Shown here: piece by piece, positions 29,258 through 64,000 of the stretch
How positions within the stretch are numbered: position 1 is the stretch's first letter
How the letters are laid out: every line of letters starts with the position of its first letter
Assembly: GCA_033964015.1 (NCBI GenBank)
Contig: CM066925.1
Location: 12,756,204-12,820,203, forward strand
Source: Scolanthus callimorphus
Taxonomy: Eukaryota; Cnidaria; Anthozoa; Actiniaria; Edwardsiidae
DNA: 64,000 nucleotides
Direction: 5' to 3'
Program-made: the position numbers and the translations under genes
The notes under the pieces: model-generated
Seen by the model: only the letters and a program-made list of their open reading frames with translations
Databases searched by the model: none
What the model was told of the DNA's origin: nothing

Positions 29258-29353
29258 CTGCTAGCAGAGGCCTCTTTTCTCTGCATTTCGCTGGCTGAGG
29301 TTCGCGAACCTCAGCCAGCGAAATGCAGAGCAAAGGGGCCTCTGCTAGCAGGG
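29258..29353. repeat. Near-perfect 47-bp-arm palindrome
   Basis: The arms run outward from GAGGTTCGCGAACCTC, centred at 29305/29306, through CAGCCAGCGAAATGCAGAG to CTGCTAGCAG. There are only one or two mismatches and no spacer, so the DNA could form a cruciform or the RNA a long hairpin. Confidence 0.85.
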
Positions 29354-30297
29354 AAAGCGCACGAGCGAACTGAAGTAAAAACTACTATGGTTGGGAGCGG
29401 GGAAAAGGGTAAAGAGAAAATGCAAGCTAAATGTCGACGGTATACCAGTGCTTTATACCTTGGTCGATTTGTCGCACCATACACAGGGCTATAAAATAAC
29501 ACAATCGTTTTTTATTACAAACGCTTGTCAAATACTTCTTTGAGTCTGTTTTCAATATCTTGTGAAAGGAATCCGTTTTCAATAACACCTGAAAACGAAA
29601 TTTAAAGTTCTTACAAAACACTGGGAATTTTTTTTCCTGTGTTTGCACTACTTTTTTCAGCTTTGAAAATTATTTTTACAGGCTCCAATGGGATTTGTTT
29701 TTGGTGTTACTACAGTCAATGAGTAACAACTATAGCTTTTGGAAAATGCAAACAAAATTTAAATAACCCTGATATTACTCTGGTACAAGATTTTGTCCAC
29801 CAAAACATGAATTGCTCGATCTCTAAATGGATTTCCTCACTTATCGTTTTATCAGTGAGCGCTAAACCACCTCCAGGGAGAGAAGTATACTATAAGAAGC
29901 CCCTCGTAAAATGTGTTTAAATGTGTTGGCAGGTGTTATGTTTTGTAAATATGAGTAACTGGGAAAATGTTATCTGTTCCTTTTTACCAGGAGGCAACTT
30001 GAATGATATTTTCCCAGGAAAACCTCAGCTCCAATTTTCCCCATCCAGCAATGTTTTATTGCCAGCCAGCAGAAAAATATTAAACATTGTATGATAAAAA
30101 AAGACATTTGTAGAACAATCTACAGTTTCGTAGCAAAGCAGGAACAGTACAGAATGTTCGCAAACAGAACATGTTTCTTCCCAGCAGAACATTGTTTGAC
30201 TTTCCGTTCCCAGGTCAAGAGAATGAATTTGATTGGTCAAGAAGCGAGATGCTTGCACTTGATTGGTGCATTTTATTTTCAGCCAGCTAAGGCAGGA

Positions 30298-30695
30298 GCT
30301 GCGGAACAGATATTTTGTGGAACATATATTTTGCGAACAGTCTGCGCAACAGATATTTTGTGGAACAGATATTTTGTGGAACAGATACTTTGCGGAACAG
30401 ATATTTTGCGCAACAGATATTTTGTGGAACAGATATTTTGTGGAACAGATATTTTGTGGAACAGATATTTTGTGGAACAGATATTTTGTGGAACAGATAT
30501 TTTACAGAACAGATATTTGTGGAACATATTTTGTGGAACAGATATTTTGTGGAACAAATATTTTGCGGAACAGATATTTTGCGGACAGATATTTTTGGAA
30601 CAGATATTTAGTGGAACAGATATTTTGCGGAACAGATATTTTGCGGAACAGATATTTTGTGGAACAGATATTTTGTGGAACAGATATTTAGTGGG
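30298..30695 (+). repeat. 16-bp tandem array (GATATTTTGTGGAACA)
   Basis: About 24 units of GATATTTTG(T/C)GGAACA with a few units of changed length. Because 16 is not a multiple of 3 and the unit lacks stops, long open frames appear in several frames (for example 30091-30729). These are not a gene. Confidence 0.85.
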
Positions 30696-32037
30696 CCCTG
30701 AATATCATTTTAGTGGGTATGAAATCTAAAATCTATTTTGGCTTTATTTTAGCACCTTTTCAATTTGTTTGCATGCAAGTAGTAATAAATAACTTGTGGT
30801 GGTCCCGTTTTATTTTGTACGTGCAATTAACCATTTATCCTGCGAGATTGCGTATATCGACTGATACTTAAGCGACGAGGGATGCAGTCCCAATAATCGT
30901 TTTGTAAATCAAATTATTGTAAAAATGAAATAAAAATGAAATAAACTATGGAAAAAAGAAAGGACTAGCAATTATGTGTCACTACAATCTTCATTTGTTC
31001 ATCTGTGGGGCTTTTTTATGAGACAAATATAAGAAATTACGACTTGCCATCATCTAGAAGAGCAAATAGGAATGCCGCATAAAATTCTCATGTAAAAATT
31101 GTTCGAACAGATGGCCCTTCAGGGTGTGAAATCAAAGTTGAGGATCAGAAGTTTTCCCTCTTCTCCCCGACCACGAGGCATTACATTTGTTCAAATAAGG
31201 CCTTTCTTGTTGGACTTTGTAATAGAAATAGAAATACAACTGTATTTCTATTATCTTACCCCACTGATCGCACGATCTGATACAATAACATCGTTCGAAT
31301 GTTCAATAAAAGTACCAAATGGAAAAATGATCAATTTATTTCTGCCGGAATTTCGTGGCAATAAGTGCTATTGCTTCGATTAGGCACCCTAGGAGATAGG
31401 GTTTTCAATTAGCGTCATGCATAGTGAGAAGATATTTCGGTCTGCAATTTTTTTGCTATTTTGTTTTGTTATTTTTTGCTATTTTTTTTTTTTTGCTATT
31501 TTTTTTTTGCTATTTTTTGAGCTTGCCAATTTTTTGTTACCCCTTCAATGCTTTCGACTTTTCATCAAAACAATGTTAAATATCTCACTCTTTTTTTGTA
31601 AGAACCTAATATTCGACTTTACCTGGACTAACAGGAGCGAATTTACGACAATTGAAGTTGTAGCAAATGCTACAGTCAGATTTCAGGGTGTTTCTTTGTC
31701 ATAATGTTAGCGCACAACAATCAGATTTTTTCCTAAAACCGCCGCTGCGTGACTAAAAGGGGCCAAAAATTTAAAGAGAAATTCTTGCAGCAATTGTATG
31801 CAAAAAAAGTTTTCGGGGCGAAACTCAGCCTTAGTACCATTTCTTATAAACGTAATTCTTAGGCTGGGGCGAAAACAGCTGAACATTTACATTGTAATTC
31901 AACATTTTCTTCAACAATTTATTCATGAACAGCGGTAAATATTTTTTAATTTCAAGATGTTTTCCGCTAGTTTCTTGTTGGGTGCCCCTATGATGTCCTT
32001 TTAGATAAAAGAGTCTCGCCCAGTCCAGTCTTGCGTG

Positions 32038-32481
32038 CCCGGGGGGACTCCCGTATTTTTGGACCGGGGATGATCGTCGTATCTTTTAGGGGTTAAAATC
32101 ACGTTGGTTTGGTCTCTTTTAGGGGTGATCTTGATCTTCAATAACTTTAGGCAGATTGGTATCTTTTAGGGCCGAAACTGTGTCCAAATTGCTTTTTCTC
32201 ATGATGGTGCTTCTAAAAACCGTTTAAGAAAGAGAGATTATTCGATGAGAAGACGATGAATTAGAAACAAACACGGAAATGTCTTCATGGGTATTTTTCC
32301 CCTGATACCTGTGTCCTTCGCGCCTACTTGGCACATAAGACCTCATCTTTTAGGGTATCTTTTAGGGTAATAATTTTTTGAGCCACGCTATGGCCCGCCA
32401 TGTTTGTTATCTTTTAGGGGTGAAACTGAAAATTTCCGACGATCATCCCCGGTCAAAAAATATGGGAGTCCCCCTCCCGGG
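32038..32481. mobile_element. 444-bp MITE with 8-bp target duplication
   Basis: Left end CCCGGGGGGACTCCCGTATT and right end TATGGGAGTCCCCCTCCCGGG with inner GGGGATGATCGTCG and its inverse. CTTGCGTG flanks both sides (32030-32037, 32482-32489). An 8-bp duplication is typical of hAT elements. TATCTTTTAGGG recurs inside. Confidence 0.85.
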
Positions 32482-32997
32482 CTTGCGTGCCCTTATCCTG
32501 AACCTTTTTTTTTTAGTAACAAATCAAGTTTGCATCTTGCACCTAATTTCTACGCCATTTAATAGGAAACGGATCATCAAGCTAACTTGGAAGCGAAGTT
32601 TAATTTAATTTGACCACGTATTCACGCTGTTTTTGTGAAGTTCTCCAGCACGTATTAATAAAGTAGCTACCTTCCGGGTTTGTGCGTTAATGATACAGTC
32701 CGTAGCTTTTTGTCTGTTCCTTTGATTGTGCATTCTAGTCAAATATAGTCTCTCAAGTTTACAAGTTATAAGTAGATACACCTAAGGAAGTTGGTTAGAC
32801 CGTAAGATGTGCTCTAAGACACACAAGCAAGTCCGTGCAACCAAGCATAACGCTCATCTTAGGGGAGGGAGGGGGAGGGAGGGGAGATTACGGGGCAATC
32901 CATATATGTCAAGTCAATTTCCATACGCACCTTTAACAGTCTGTACATTGGTCTGTACATCGGTATAATTATTGGGGAATACGGGGATGCTTGGCCC

Positions 32998-33538
32998 GAA
33001 AGGGGCCAGGGTTTTCAAGCTGGAGGCGGCGTAAGAAAATTTCTGTCGACTTGCTTTACCGTTTTTTTTCTTCTATTGTATGATTTTTCAAGACTATAAA
33101 CGATGTCTACCACACTTTAAGAGTAACTGACAAATCGACTATATTCCATTTTTTTACAATTTGAGAATTTTTTTTTTGCTGAGTTTGTGATCAGTTTGAG
33201 ACGTAGAAAATTATTGGAAAAGTGAGCGAGCTCCCGGCGCCAGCACATCACCCAGTTTTCACTGTAGCGAAAGGGGCAGGGTTTTCAAGCTGGAGGCGGC
33301 GTAAGAAAATTTCTGTCGACTTGCTTTCCCGTTTTTTTTCTTCTATTGTATGTTTTTTCAAGACTATAAACGATGTCTACCACACTTTAAGAGTAACTGA
33401 CAATCGACTATATTCCATTTTTTACGATTTGTGAAGTTTTTTTTTGCTGAGTTTGTGATCAGTTTGAGACGTAGAAAATTATTGGAAAAGTGAGCGAGCT
33501 CCCGGCGCCAGCACATCACCCAGTTTTCACTGTAGCGA
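32998..33538 (+). repeat. Tandem duplication of a 270-bp unit
   Basis: 32998-33267 and 33268-33538 are near-identical from CGAAAGGGGCCAGGG to TTTTCACTGTAG, with a handful of single-base differences. The duplication looks recent. Confidence 0.85.
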
Positions 33539-34501
33539 AAAAAAGCCGTATGCGGCTCCTGAAGTATCTTTTTCGTCACGTGAAAAATGCCGTATGGGAC
33601 TGGTGATTGTCTGAACGAAAGTTTACGATATAGCTAAACCATGCGTATGCCACAGTATGGATATAATAAAGTAGAGTAAGTGCTTTTTATAGGATTTCAT
33701 TTCCTATTGAAACCATCTGAAACCCAAGTATTCGTTAATTAAGGGAATATAGTTTTGTCAAATAAAATAGTGTTATTTCGTCTGTAGAAATCAGTCTTAT
33801 TATTAGTGTTTATTAAAATCATTGTTAATCGTAATTAAGATTTTATCGAAAAACACTTAGCGATTGCAAGCCACAGGTTACCCACACGCGACCGCTAAAT
33901 GTGAGAGTGGTCGAGTGAGCGTAGGTAGGCTAAAGAGAAATTCCCATGCGATATCGTTTTATTTTAGATCTCTGTTCTTTTCTTAATAACCAGGCTTTAG
34001 CGCTCAAGTAGTGTTTGATCTTGCCGCTCAATTAGTTGGATGATTTATGTCCTTATGGGACTCCGTGCTCGCAGCTTGCGTCAAAAGCTTGGGTAGGCAT
34101 CACAGGGTCCCCGGTAATCGGCGATTTATGTCGAGTATCAACTGACGTTGGCGAAGTGTCATCGTTTTCTAGAAGTTTTTGCTTAGCATTTTTTGAATTT
34201 AAAAACCGCCGAAATGAATTCCTCAAAACAGTTGTCCAATTAATTTCGTTGGACCAGTGCATTTTTTGGCAAACCAATTTTCCGATATTTTAATTTTTTT
34301 TTACTTGAGCGCGAGGCTCAGGGGAATAACACAAAAGAAATCGCATCGGCATCGAAAAATGTATAATATTTCGGACATACACTTCCCGACTAATATTTCT
34401 TTTATCTATTCCCCCTCGTATCCAATTTTATATCGAATTGGTCTAATGCCTTACTATGGGTTTCCTGTGCAATCAGATAGGCCTGGTTACATGTTAATAA
34501 C

Positions 34502-45775
<11,274 letters not shown>

Positions 45776-47941
45776 CAGTTCCCTTGGCAGCGCACAAGCA
45801 GTGTTACCGAAAATTTATTGGAACTCAGCTTCGAACTTATTTTTACCGATGTTTTTGTACAAATTTTATCAAATCAGCGTATTTAGTGCTTACTCTTCTC
45901 AATTTTCCACAGCTATTTTGCTGTGTTATTTATTATTGAGGTAGAAAGGCTGATACTACGCAAAAAATATTAACAGAACAGTGGCATGATAGAGTCCAAA
46001 CTGAAAGTACATAAGCAACCGTGGACAGCTGTTTTGACCTTTTTATTATTGCATTTTATTTATTACAATTTATCAATTTTCAATGTCAAATCTCCACAAA
46101 TCAAATCTTTAATAAATTGTAAAATATTCTAATAGCTGTACTTTTTAACTGATGTACATATTAATCTGGCGAATTAAACGAAATACTTTCACTTTCTATA
46201 ACAATCGCATGCATTGTCTAGTCGAAATTATCTGTTCTCAAACTTCTAGCTAGGAATGTTATTATTTTTCATATAATTTTTTTCTAGGAGAATCAAATTT
46301 TGCAAACAATAAAAATTAAAATAAGAAAAATTAATTCTATAGTAAATTTTCCCTGACAATATAACAAATAAAAATAGCAATATTAATTCTTTTGAAAATA
46401 TTTCCATGAGAATCAATTTCTCTGAACTAAAAAATTTGTATCTTCAAGAGTAAATAAATAAGAGTGAACAACTCCGATATGGTATTCGTTAGAGATCCTT
46501 TGCACAGACCTAGTTATTTTTAGAACTGTTTTTCTCGCTGAATTATAAAGCTATTGTTTTTGTAGCCAATCAAATTCATTTTATCAGTAGCTCATTAAAA
46601 CTTACGATACGCACGCTCTTGCAAAACTGTATTCTTTAATTGATTTAATTAGGTCTATTGTTTTCTGCCTTTGTTGTTCTCTGTGCGTGACCTTGGGGGA
46701 AGTATAAAGAAGACTAAGTGCATTACTATCAAGAACAGATATTTTAAGTACACAGTTAAGCTTCAGTTAAGTTAGGATAATACCCTCTTTTCTAGCTTTT
46801 CATCATCATAAAATAAGATATTTCTTTTTAGGCATTGCGACAAGACAAAATGCCAATTTGATACACACCAACATGCCGTGCGATTCCAACTGTATGTGAT
46901 TGATAAAGGCGGTTAAGCCTGGCAAAGGAGCTTATGAATTATGAATTAGAACACCCGTGTAGGTAAAAAGCTACGTGCATCTGCCTACTTCGCTTTATAA
47001 CGTTTCTAAGCCACAAGTCATTAATATTGCACAGTATGCGTGTTCATGTTATCAGTTGGGTTATCGGGGAAGTTTGTTTTATGCAGTTTGATCCAACTTT
47101 GAATGGCACTTCTGAAGTTGTGGTAAAGTCTCTGCGATAGACGATGAAATAAAAGGTGAGAGAATGATCTAATTTTTTTTTTTGCACTCACTGCTTTATA
47201 TCTGAACAAACAAGAAGGCATGGTTTACGTAAAGATATTTGACTATCAGAATCTTTATCAAAGTTATGCAATGAATTTAGCTTTTGAATAAAATGGTCGG
47301 AGAGATATTACCTGTGGGTATGCAATACTACTGATTTTCTTTATGTTTCGTTGAATTTACTCAGCTACTGCGCATTGGCCTCGTACATCACATTTTAATA
47401 CTTTTTTTTGTAATTTCAAGTCTGTTTATTACTGCGGACTTGAAACATCGAAAACTTTTTCATGTTCAATAAAAAACACAATGCCATTTGTCGGAATTCG
47501 GGAAACAATTATGCAAAGGAGATCCCTAGACATCGGACAGTAAACCCTTTTCACTTTTACCATTGTTTTTCTATCAAGCATAGAACTTCAAAGGCCACAT
47601 GAATTACAATATCTATTCTTCGTTCTATTCATCCTATTTATCGAAGTGACTATTCGCTGATAATCACGGAGCCTGAGGCGACTAATTGTTTTAGTATAAT
47701 TGCTCAAGTGATTCATAAGGTTTTAGTCAAAAAAGGGAGGCACATTCCCGTATACCATATATGAGGGAGTACCCCCCTTTTTTTCTAGCCCTATTTGTAT
47801 TAGTCATATCAGTCACTAATCAGTCACTAAGGTTTAGCTAAAGTGCAGTGTACAAGTGCATACGGTATACAAACTGTGCATACATTTCATTTCCATGCCA
47901 CTAACATAATTTTTTGACACGTTTTCTTATCGTTTTTCCAG
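45776..47941 (+). other. SelO 3' flank and glutamate receptor 5' region
   Basis: A possible SelO poly(A) signal AATAAA lies at 46111-46116. The rest is A/T-rich with no exon I can support. The receptor has a 5' UTR acceptor (AG at 47940-47941), so an untranslated first exon must lie somewhere in this stretch or further upstream. Confidence 0.45.
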
Positions 47942-47975
47942 GGTATTGCAAGTTCTTCTTGAATTATTCCAACAA

Positions 47976-60502
<12,527 letters not shown>

Positions 60503-60613
60503 CTTCTTTCCATTTTGCATGATATTAAAATATTGCATGCTTTCTTTTGAAATCAGTGTGCCGTTTGCTTACTTCAAATAATATAGCCTGCGAGCAAATT
60601 CTCCAGTGTTTTT

Positions 60614-60733
60614 TTTTTTTCGGATATTTTGTTTTTCGGGTTTCAGGATACCTGTATCGAGAAAAGAATCCCCCCTCGATTTTTTTGCGCGACACAGGTA
60701 TCCTGAACCCCGAAAAACAAAATATCCGAAAAA
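60614..60733. mobile_element. Short palindromic element, TTTTTCGGATATTTTG arms
   Basis: TTTTCGGATATTTTGTTTTT, CGGG and CAGGATACCTGT at the left pair with ACAGGTATCCTG and AAAAACAAAATATCCGAAAA at the right. Confidence 0.8.
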
Positions 60734-61142
60734 GCCCTTTGGACAGCCGGCTCACGGGCTTCTCTCAAGGTCTTAGAGTAAGCTAACCTGGAAAAGCTTT
60801 GAACTAAATAATAATGTCCATTGTCTTGTTTGTTCATATACTAAAACCTTGTAAATAGTGCATGACTGAACCGCCTTTCCATGTACATTGTAAAGCATGC
60901 TAAGTTTCTAAACAAACTTCAACTTCTTTTGTAAAGTATAAAATTCTTAAAAGGATAAAAATCTCATCGGGAATTGTCTCTGTATTAACTGTAAAAATAT
61001 GAAAGTTTTAAAGGTTTTGGTTTTTATTATATCTATATACGGGTGATTACCTAAAGGCGTAGACTCGGTTAACCAACGTGGGAGTTTCGGTGCGTCCCCG
61101 TTCATCTACCTTCCCAGTAGACTAGATCCTTGATATATGGTA

Positions 61143-61540
61143 CACTATAGAATCCTATGATATCTCTTTTTTTGTGTAAATTGAGGACGAGATATCATAG
61201 GATTCAAGTCTATTCAAAGCGTTCAGTCGGTAGATTCCGCCGAAAATAGCACTCAAAAAGGCGCTTTTTTCGTGCTATTTCCTTAGCGGAATCTAGCCTC
61301 CTGAAGCTTTGAACAATCCTATAGAATCGTATATCTCTTTTTTTTGTGGAAATTGAGGACGAGATATCATACGATTCAAGTATATTCAAAGTCTTCAGTC
61401 GGTAGATTCCGCCGAAAATAGCTCTCAAAAAGGCGATATCGCCTTCGTCGCTGCGCGACTCGTGCGATATCGCTTTTTTCGTGCTATTTGCTAAGCGGAA
61501 TCTAGTCCCTCAAGCTTTGAATAATCCTATAGTATCATTC
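61143..61540. repeat. Tandem pair of related inverted-repeat units
   Basis: GAGGACGAGATATCATA, TTCAGTCGGTAGATTCCGCC and GCTATTT..AGCGGAATCTAG occur twice (about 61185-61310 and 61360-61505). Each unit is itself an inverted repeat around the GGCGC / GGCGATATCG centre. Confidence 0.7.
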
Positions 61541-63664
61541 TGAATATCCTCGTTCTATAAGAAATGAGAGATATTTATACGGAGGACACTATAGTGTACC
61601 ATAATGAAGGATCTACCCCCAGCAGAGGAGCCAAGCAATCACGCGCGACATTACGACGGCCTAGAGTTATAAAGGCGAGTCTTTATTATACCCATTTTAA
61701 AAGAAGAAATATTCTAAGTTGTAAATTTCTAGTGGGTTCAGTCCATCTGTCGCGGTGATATAGCTATTATAGTCGGACAGAATCGTAGGGCCTGGGTACA
61801 CTTGGACAGATGTTGCGCGCATCATTGTAGCCAAAAACCTGTTTCCTTCATGTTTCCCGGTTTAGACACGCGGGAAACGTTGCGGTCAAGCTTTTTTTGT
61901 AGCCGAGACAGCGCGTTCCAATTCCAAGATGGCGGCGGCGATGACAAACGCGAGGGTCTAGACCTATATTTACTGAGATGCGCGAGATTTTATTTTGTAG
62001 ACATAGAATGTTCATAACTGTTAACTGAATAAGATAGAAAAGATCAGATGAAAATAAGAAAACAAATTAAGATAAAAAAATCAGATAAAAACAAATCAGA
62101 TAAAAAAGATCAGACAAAGAAAGATAAAACGCAAAAAAATGTCAACATTCGCTGACTTGGAAATTTAGAAATGCAAAACAGTTGATATTTACTCTAGGTT
62201 TGACAATGTGAACTTAATTTTAAAAATTTGCCTGTGTCATGGCAAGGCATTCATTATATATAATTTACGATTGACGTGCATTAATTGAGAATCATCCCCA
62301 CCTGGCGTGAATTCCTTTATAAAGGGGTTTCTACGCGATTGCCCCCCGCATTTATATCTTTTTCCCCACCTACGAGTATGCACTGATTACAAACAGTTAC
62401 TAGCTGGAAGTCGGCATATTATTAGCTTTAGAGGAAAGAAGAGAAAACTCAACTGGCGATTTGTGTCATGATTTGGCAGAAACTCTTGTTCTGTACTATT
62501 TCTGGACTTTACGAAAGAACTTACGACGTGATATAAACAAATATTTTTCTTAACTGGTAAGTCCTTTTATATGATTTGTTATACTTAGATGTGTTATATA
62601 AAATATTTTTGGGTGATGTTTCTTAAGTCGACGATGCATCCCATATTTAAAAAAATTAGCAATATTTTTTAATTAATAGTGTGAAAATGCTGCAGAGTTC
62701 TTTCCTCCTTTTAAAACCTTTCGTTATTAGGTATCTAAGTGAAGAAGGACTAATCAATAATTGATACTCCATTTCTCTTTCTTGGTCTATTCTTTTTTTC
62801 TTTTTTAAAGCTTAAAATACTTTGATCATGATTGAAAGTATTTCTCTTATGACTTTGAAATCGAATGCATTCTACAAAAACAATATCTGTAGTGACGACC
62901 TAATGATGGTCAATTCTAGTCTTCCTACTGACTTTCTGTTGAGTGCCCCTGATGTTGTTTATTTTTACCTCACCGCGTTTAGTATTATAGGAAAATGGAA
63001 AACGGCGAATGTCTGTCTTTGTACTTAGAAGAAAACAACGCCGTTCTCCAGATCCAATTTTGGTGATCTCGACTGAACGCCCAACGCCCAGTTTTCAAGC
63101 GCGACATTAACTAAACGTTTTGAAACTGGTGAATACTTAAAGATATTTTTTAAATTTGCTCGAGTTGTTTTAATTTGTCTTATCATTCATCTGAATGTTA
63201 AAGTTTCCCCGAAAAAAAGAGCAGGTTTTCTTTTAAGTACGTGCAAGAAGTTAGTTTTGGTAAACACACTAAACGATTTTTCGAAACTAAGTTCTTGTTT
63301 TTGACGACGGATATTTTTTGTTGCAAAATTTTAAATCTCATTGAACAATGTTAGACTTTAGCCTCCGTTACATAAACCTTATCTGTATTACCTTGAATAT
63401 TGGCTGGCACTATTTCTGCTCATGTTGCGCATGGTTTGTCGAAATTTCTAGAACTTCATGCCTCAGCAAGTTTATTCTTTCACAGCAGGCCAGATATGTG
63501 TTATCACGCCGAAAAAATAAACATTTCAGATATCAGGGAAAACCTTTTGCCAAGGCAAGATAATCTGTATTAGAGTATTCCCTAACATTGGGAGATATAC
63601 TCCCCCTGTCTATTAAACTCAAGTTCTGGAAACTTTTAATTGCGATTTTCATATTTCTACGAAA

Positions 63665-63945
63665 AGTCAGTTTCGAATTCACCACTCTGCCGCTAAATAG
63701 GCATCGACGGCGCAAAAATACAGTGGGAGCCTCGATTTGAAGTAGAAAAAGTTGTGAATACCGACGAGAAACTGATGAAGCTTGAATGGTGACAATAGAC
63801 AAAACTTTTTGGACTTGTTTTTTTTTTAAAATAAATAAATTGATTGGTTGGTATTCGCAACTTTCGGGTTTAAATCGAGGCTCCCACTGTATTTATGCGC
63901 CGTTGATGCCTATTCAGCGGTAGATTAGAGAATTCGAAACTGGAC
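63665..63945. mobile_element. Element with ~75-bp terminal inverted repeats
   Basis: AGTTTCGAATTC, the region to GGCATCGACGGCGC and TACAGTGGGAGCCTCGATTT at the left recur inverted at the right end. The unique centre is only about 130 bp. Confidence 0.8.
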
Positions 63946-64000
63946 TATTCCCTCTTTACATTTCCAAACTGCGTCCACCATTCTCGAACCAGAGCTCCCC

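Larger units (their letters stand above)
27252..34501. other. Intergenic region between PRDM14 and SelO (divergent genes)
   Basis: No coding gene is recognised. The region contains TTTATATAAA (27875-27884), which reads as a TATA-like box on both strands about 620 bp upstream of the PRDM14 ATG. It also has the elements and arrays listed separately at 28348-28603, 28656-29008, 29258-29353, 30298-30695, 32038-32481 and 32998-33538. The SelO promoter should lie just before 34502, but I see no clear core element there. Confidence 0.5.
60503..64000. other. Intergenic region after the glutamate receptor
   Basis: No coding gene is recognised. It contains inverted-repeat elements (60614-60733, 61143-61540, 63665-63945), an A-rich stretch of irregular AGATAA/CAGATAAAA repeats at 62030-62130, and at the window end (from about 63981) the start of a TTCTCGAACCAGAGCTC element that is cut off. 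I see nothing else between 62140 and 63660. Confidence 0.5.

Noticed and set aside
30091..30729. 212-residue open frame rich in FCGTDIL/NRYFVEQ repeats
   Set aside because: It is the product of a 16-bp tandem array with no stop in the unit; other frames are equally open and no exon signals fit.

Overview
This is animal nuclear DNA. Long introns split every gene, the splice sites are mostly GT-AG, and the gene set is metazoan (ARS2/SRRT, alpha-tubulin, PRDM14, SelO, an ionotropic glutamate receptor). PRDM14, a small intron-rich gene style and many short palindromic DNA-transposon relics fit an anthozoan cnidarian, probably a sea anemone or related hexacoral. The species is inference.

Layout. 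(1) 1-9648, plus strand: 3' part of ARS2/SRRT; its 5' exons lie outside the window. One intron has AT-AC ends and looks like a textbook U12-type intron. (2) 10635-13500, minus strand: an alpha-tubulin gene, convergent with ARS2. All residues after the initiator Met are visible; the ATG exon is not placed. (3) 17025-19816 plus a probable first exon at 26939-27251, minus strand: PRDM14, with PR/SET domain and C2H2 fingers and one apparent single-base deletion. (4) 27252-34501: intergenic spacer full of palindromic elements and tandem repeats. (5) 34502-45775, plus strand: complete 16-exon SelO pseudokinase (protein AMPylase) in which Cys replaces selenocysteine; one intron uses a GC donor. (6) 47976-60502, plus strand: complete 17-exon ionotropic glutamate receptor with two apparent single-base deletions in exon 3. 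(7) 60503-64000: intergenic repeats.

The five genes have unrelated jobs (nuclear RNA processing, cytoskeleton, transcription control, protein AMPylation, ligand-gated channel). I see no operon-like or cluster logic. The second theme of the window is non-autonomous DNA transposons: more than twenty inverted-repeat elements sit in introns and spacers, several with target-site duplications. One duplicated a splice donor, and another carries two minisatellite arrays inside it. I see no tRNA, rRNA, CRISPR array, intact transposase gene or viral gene.
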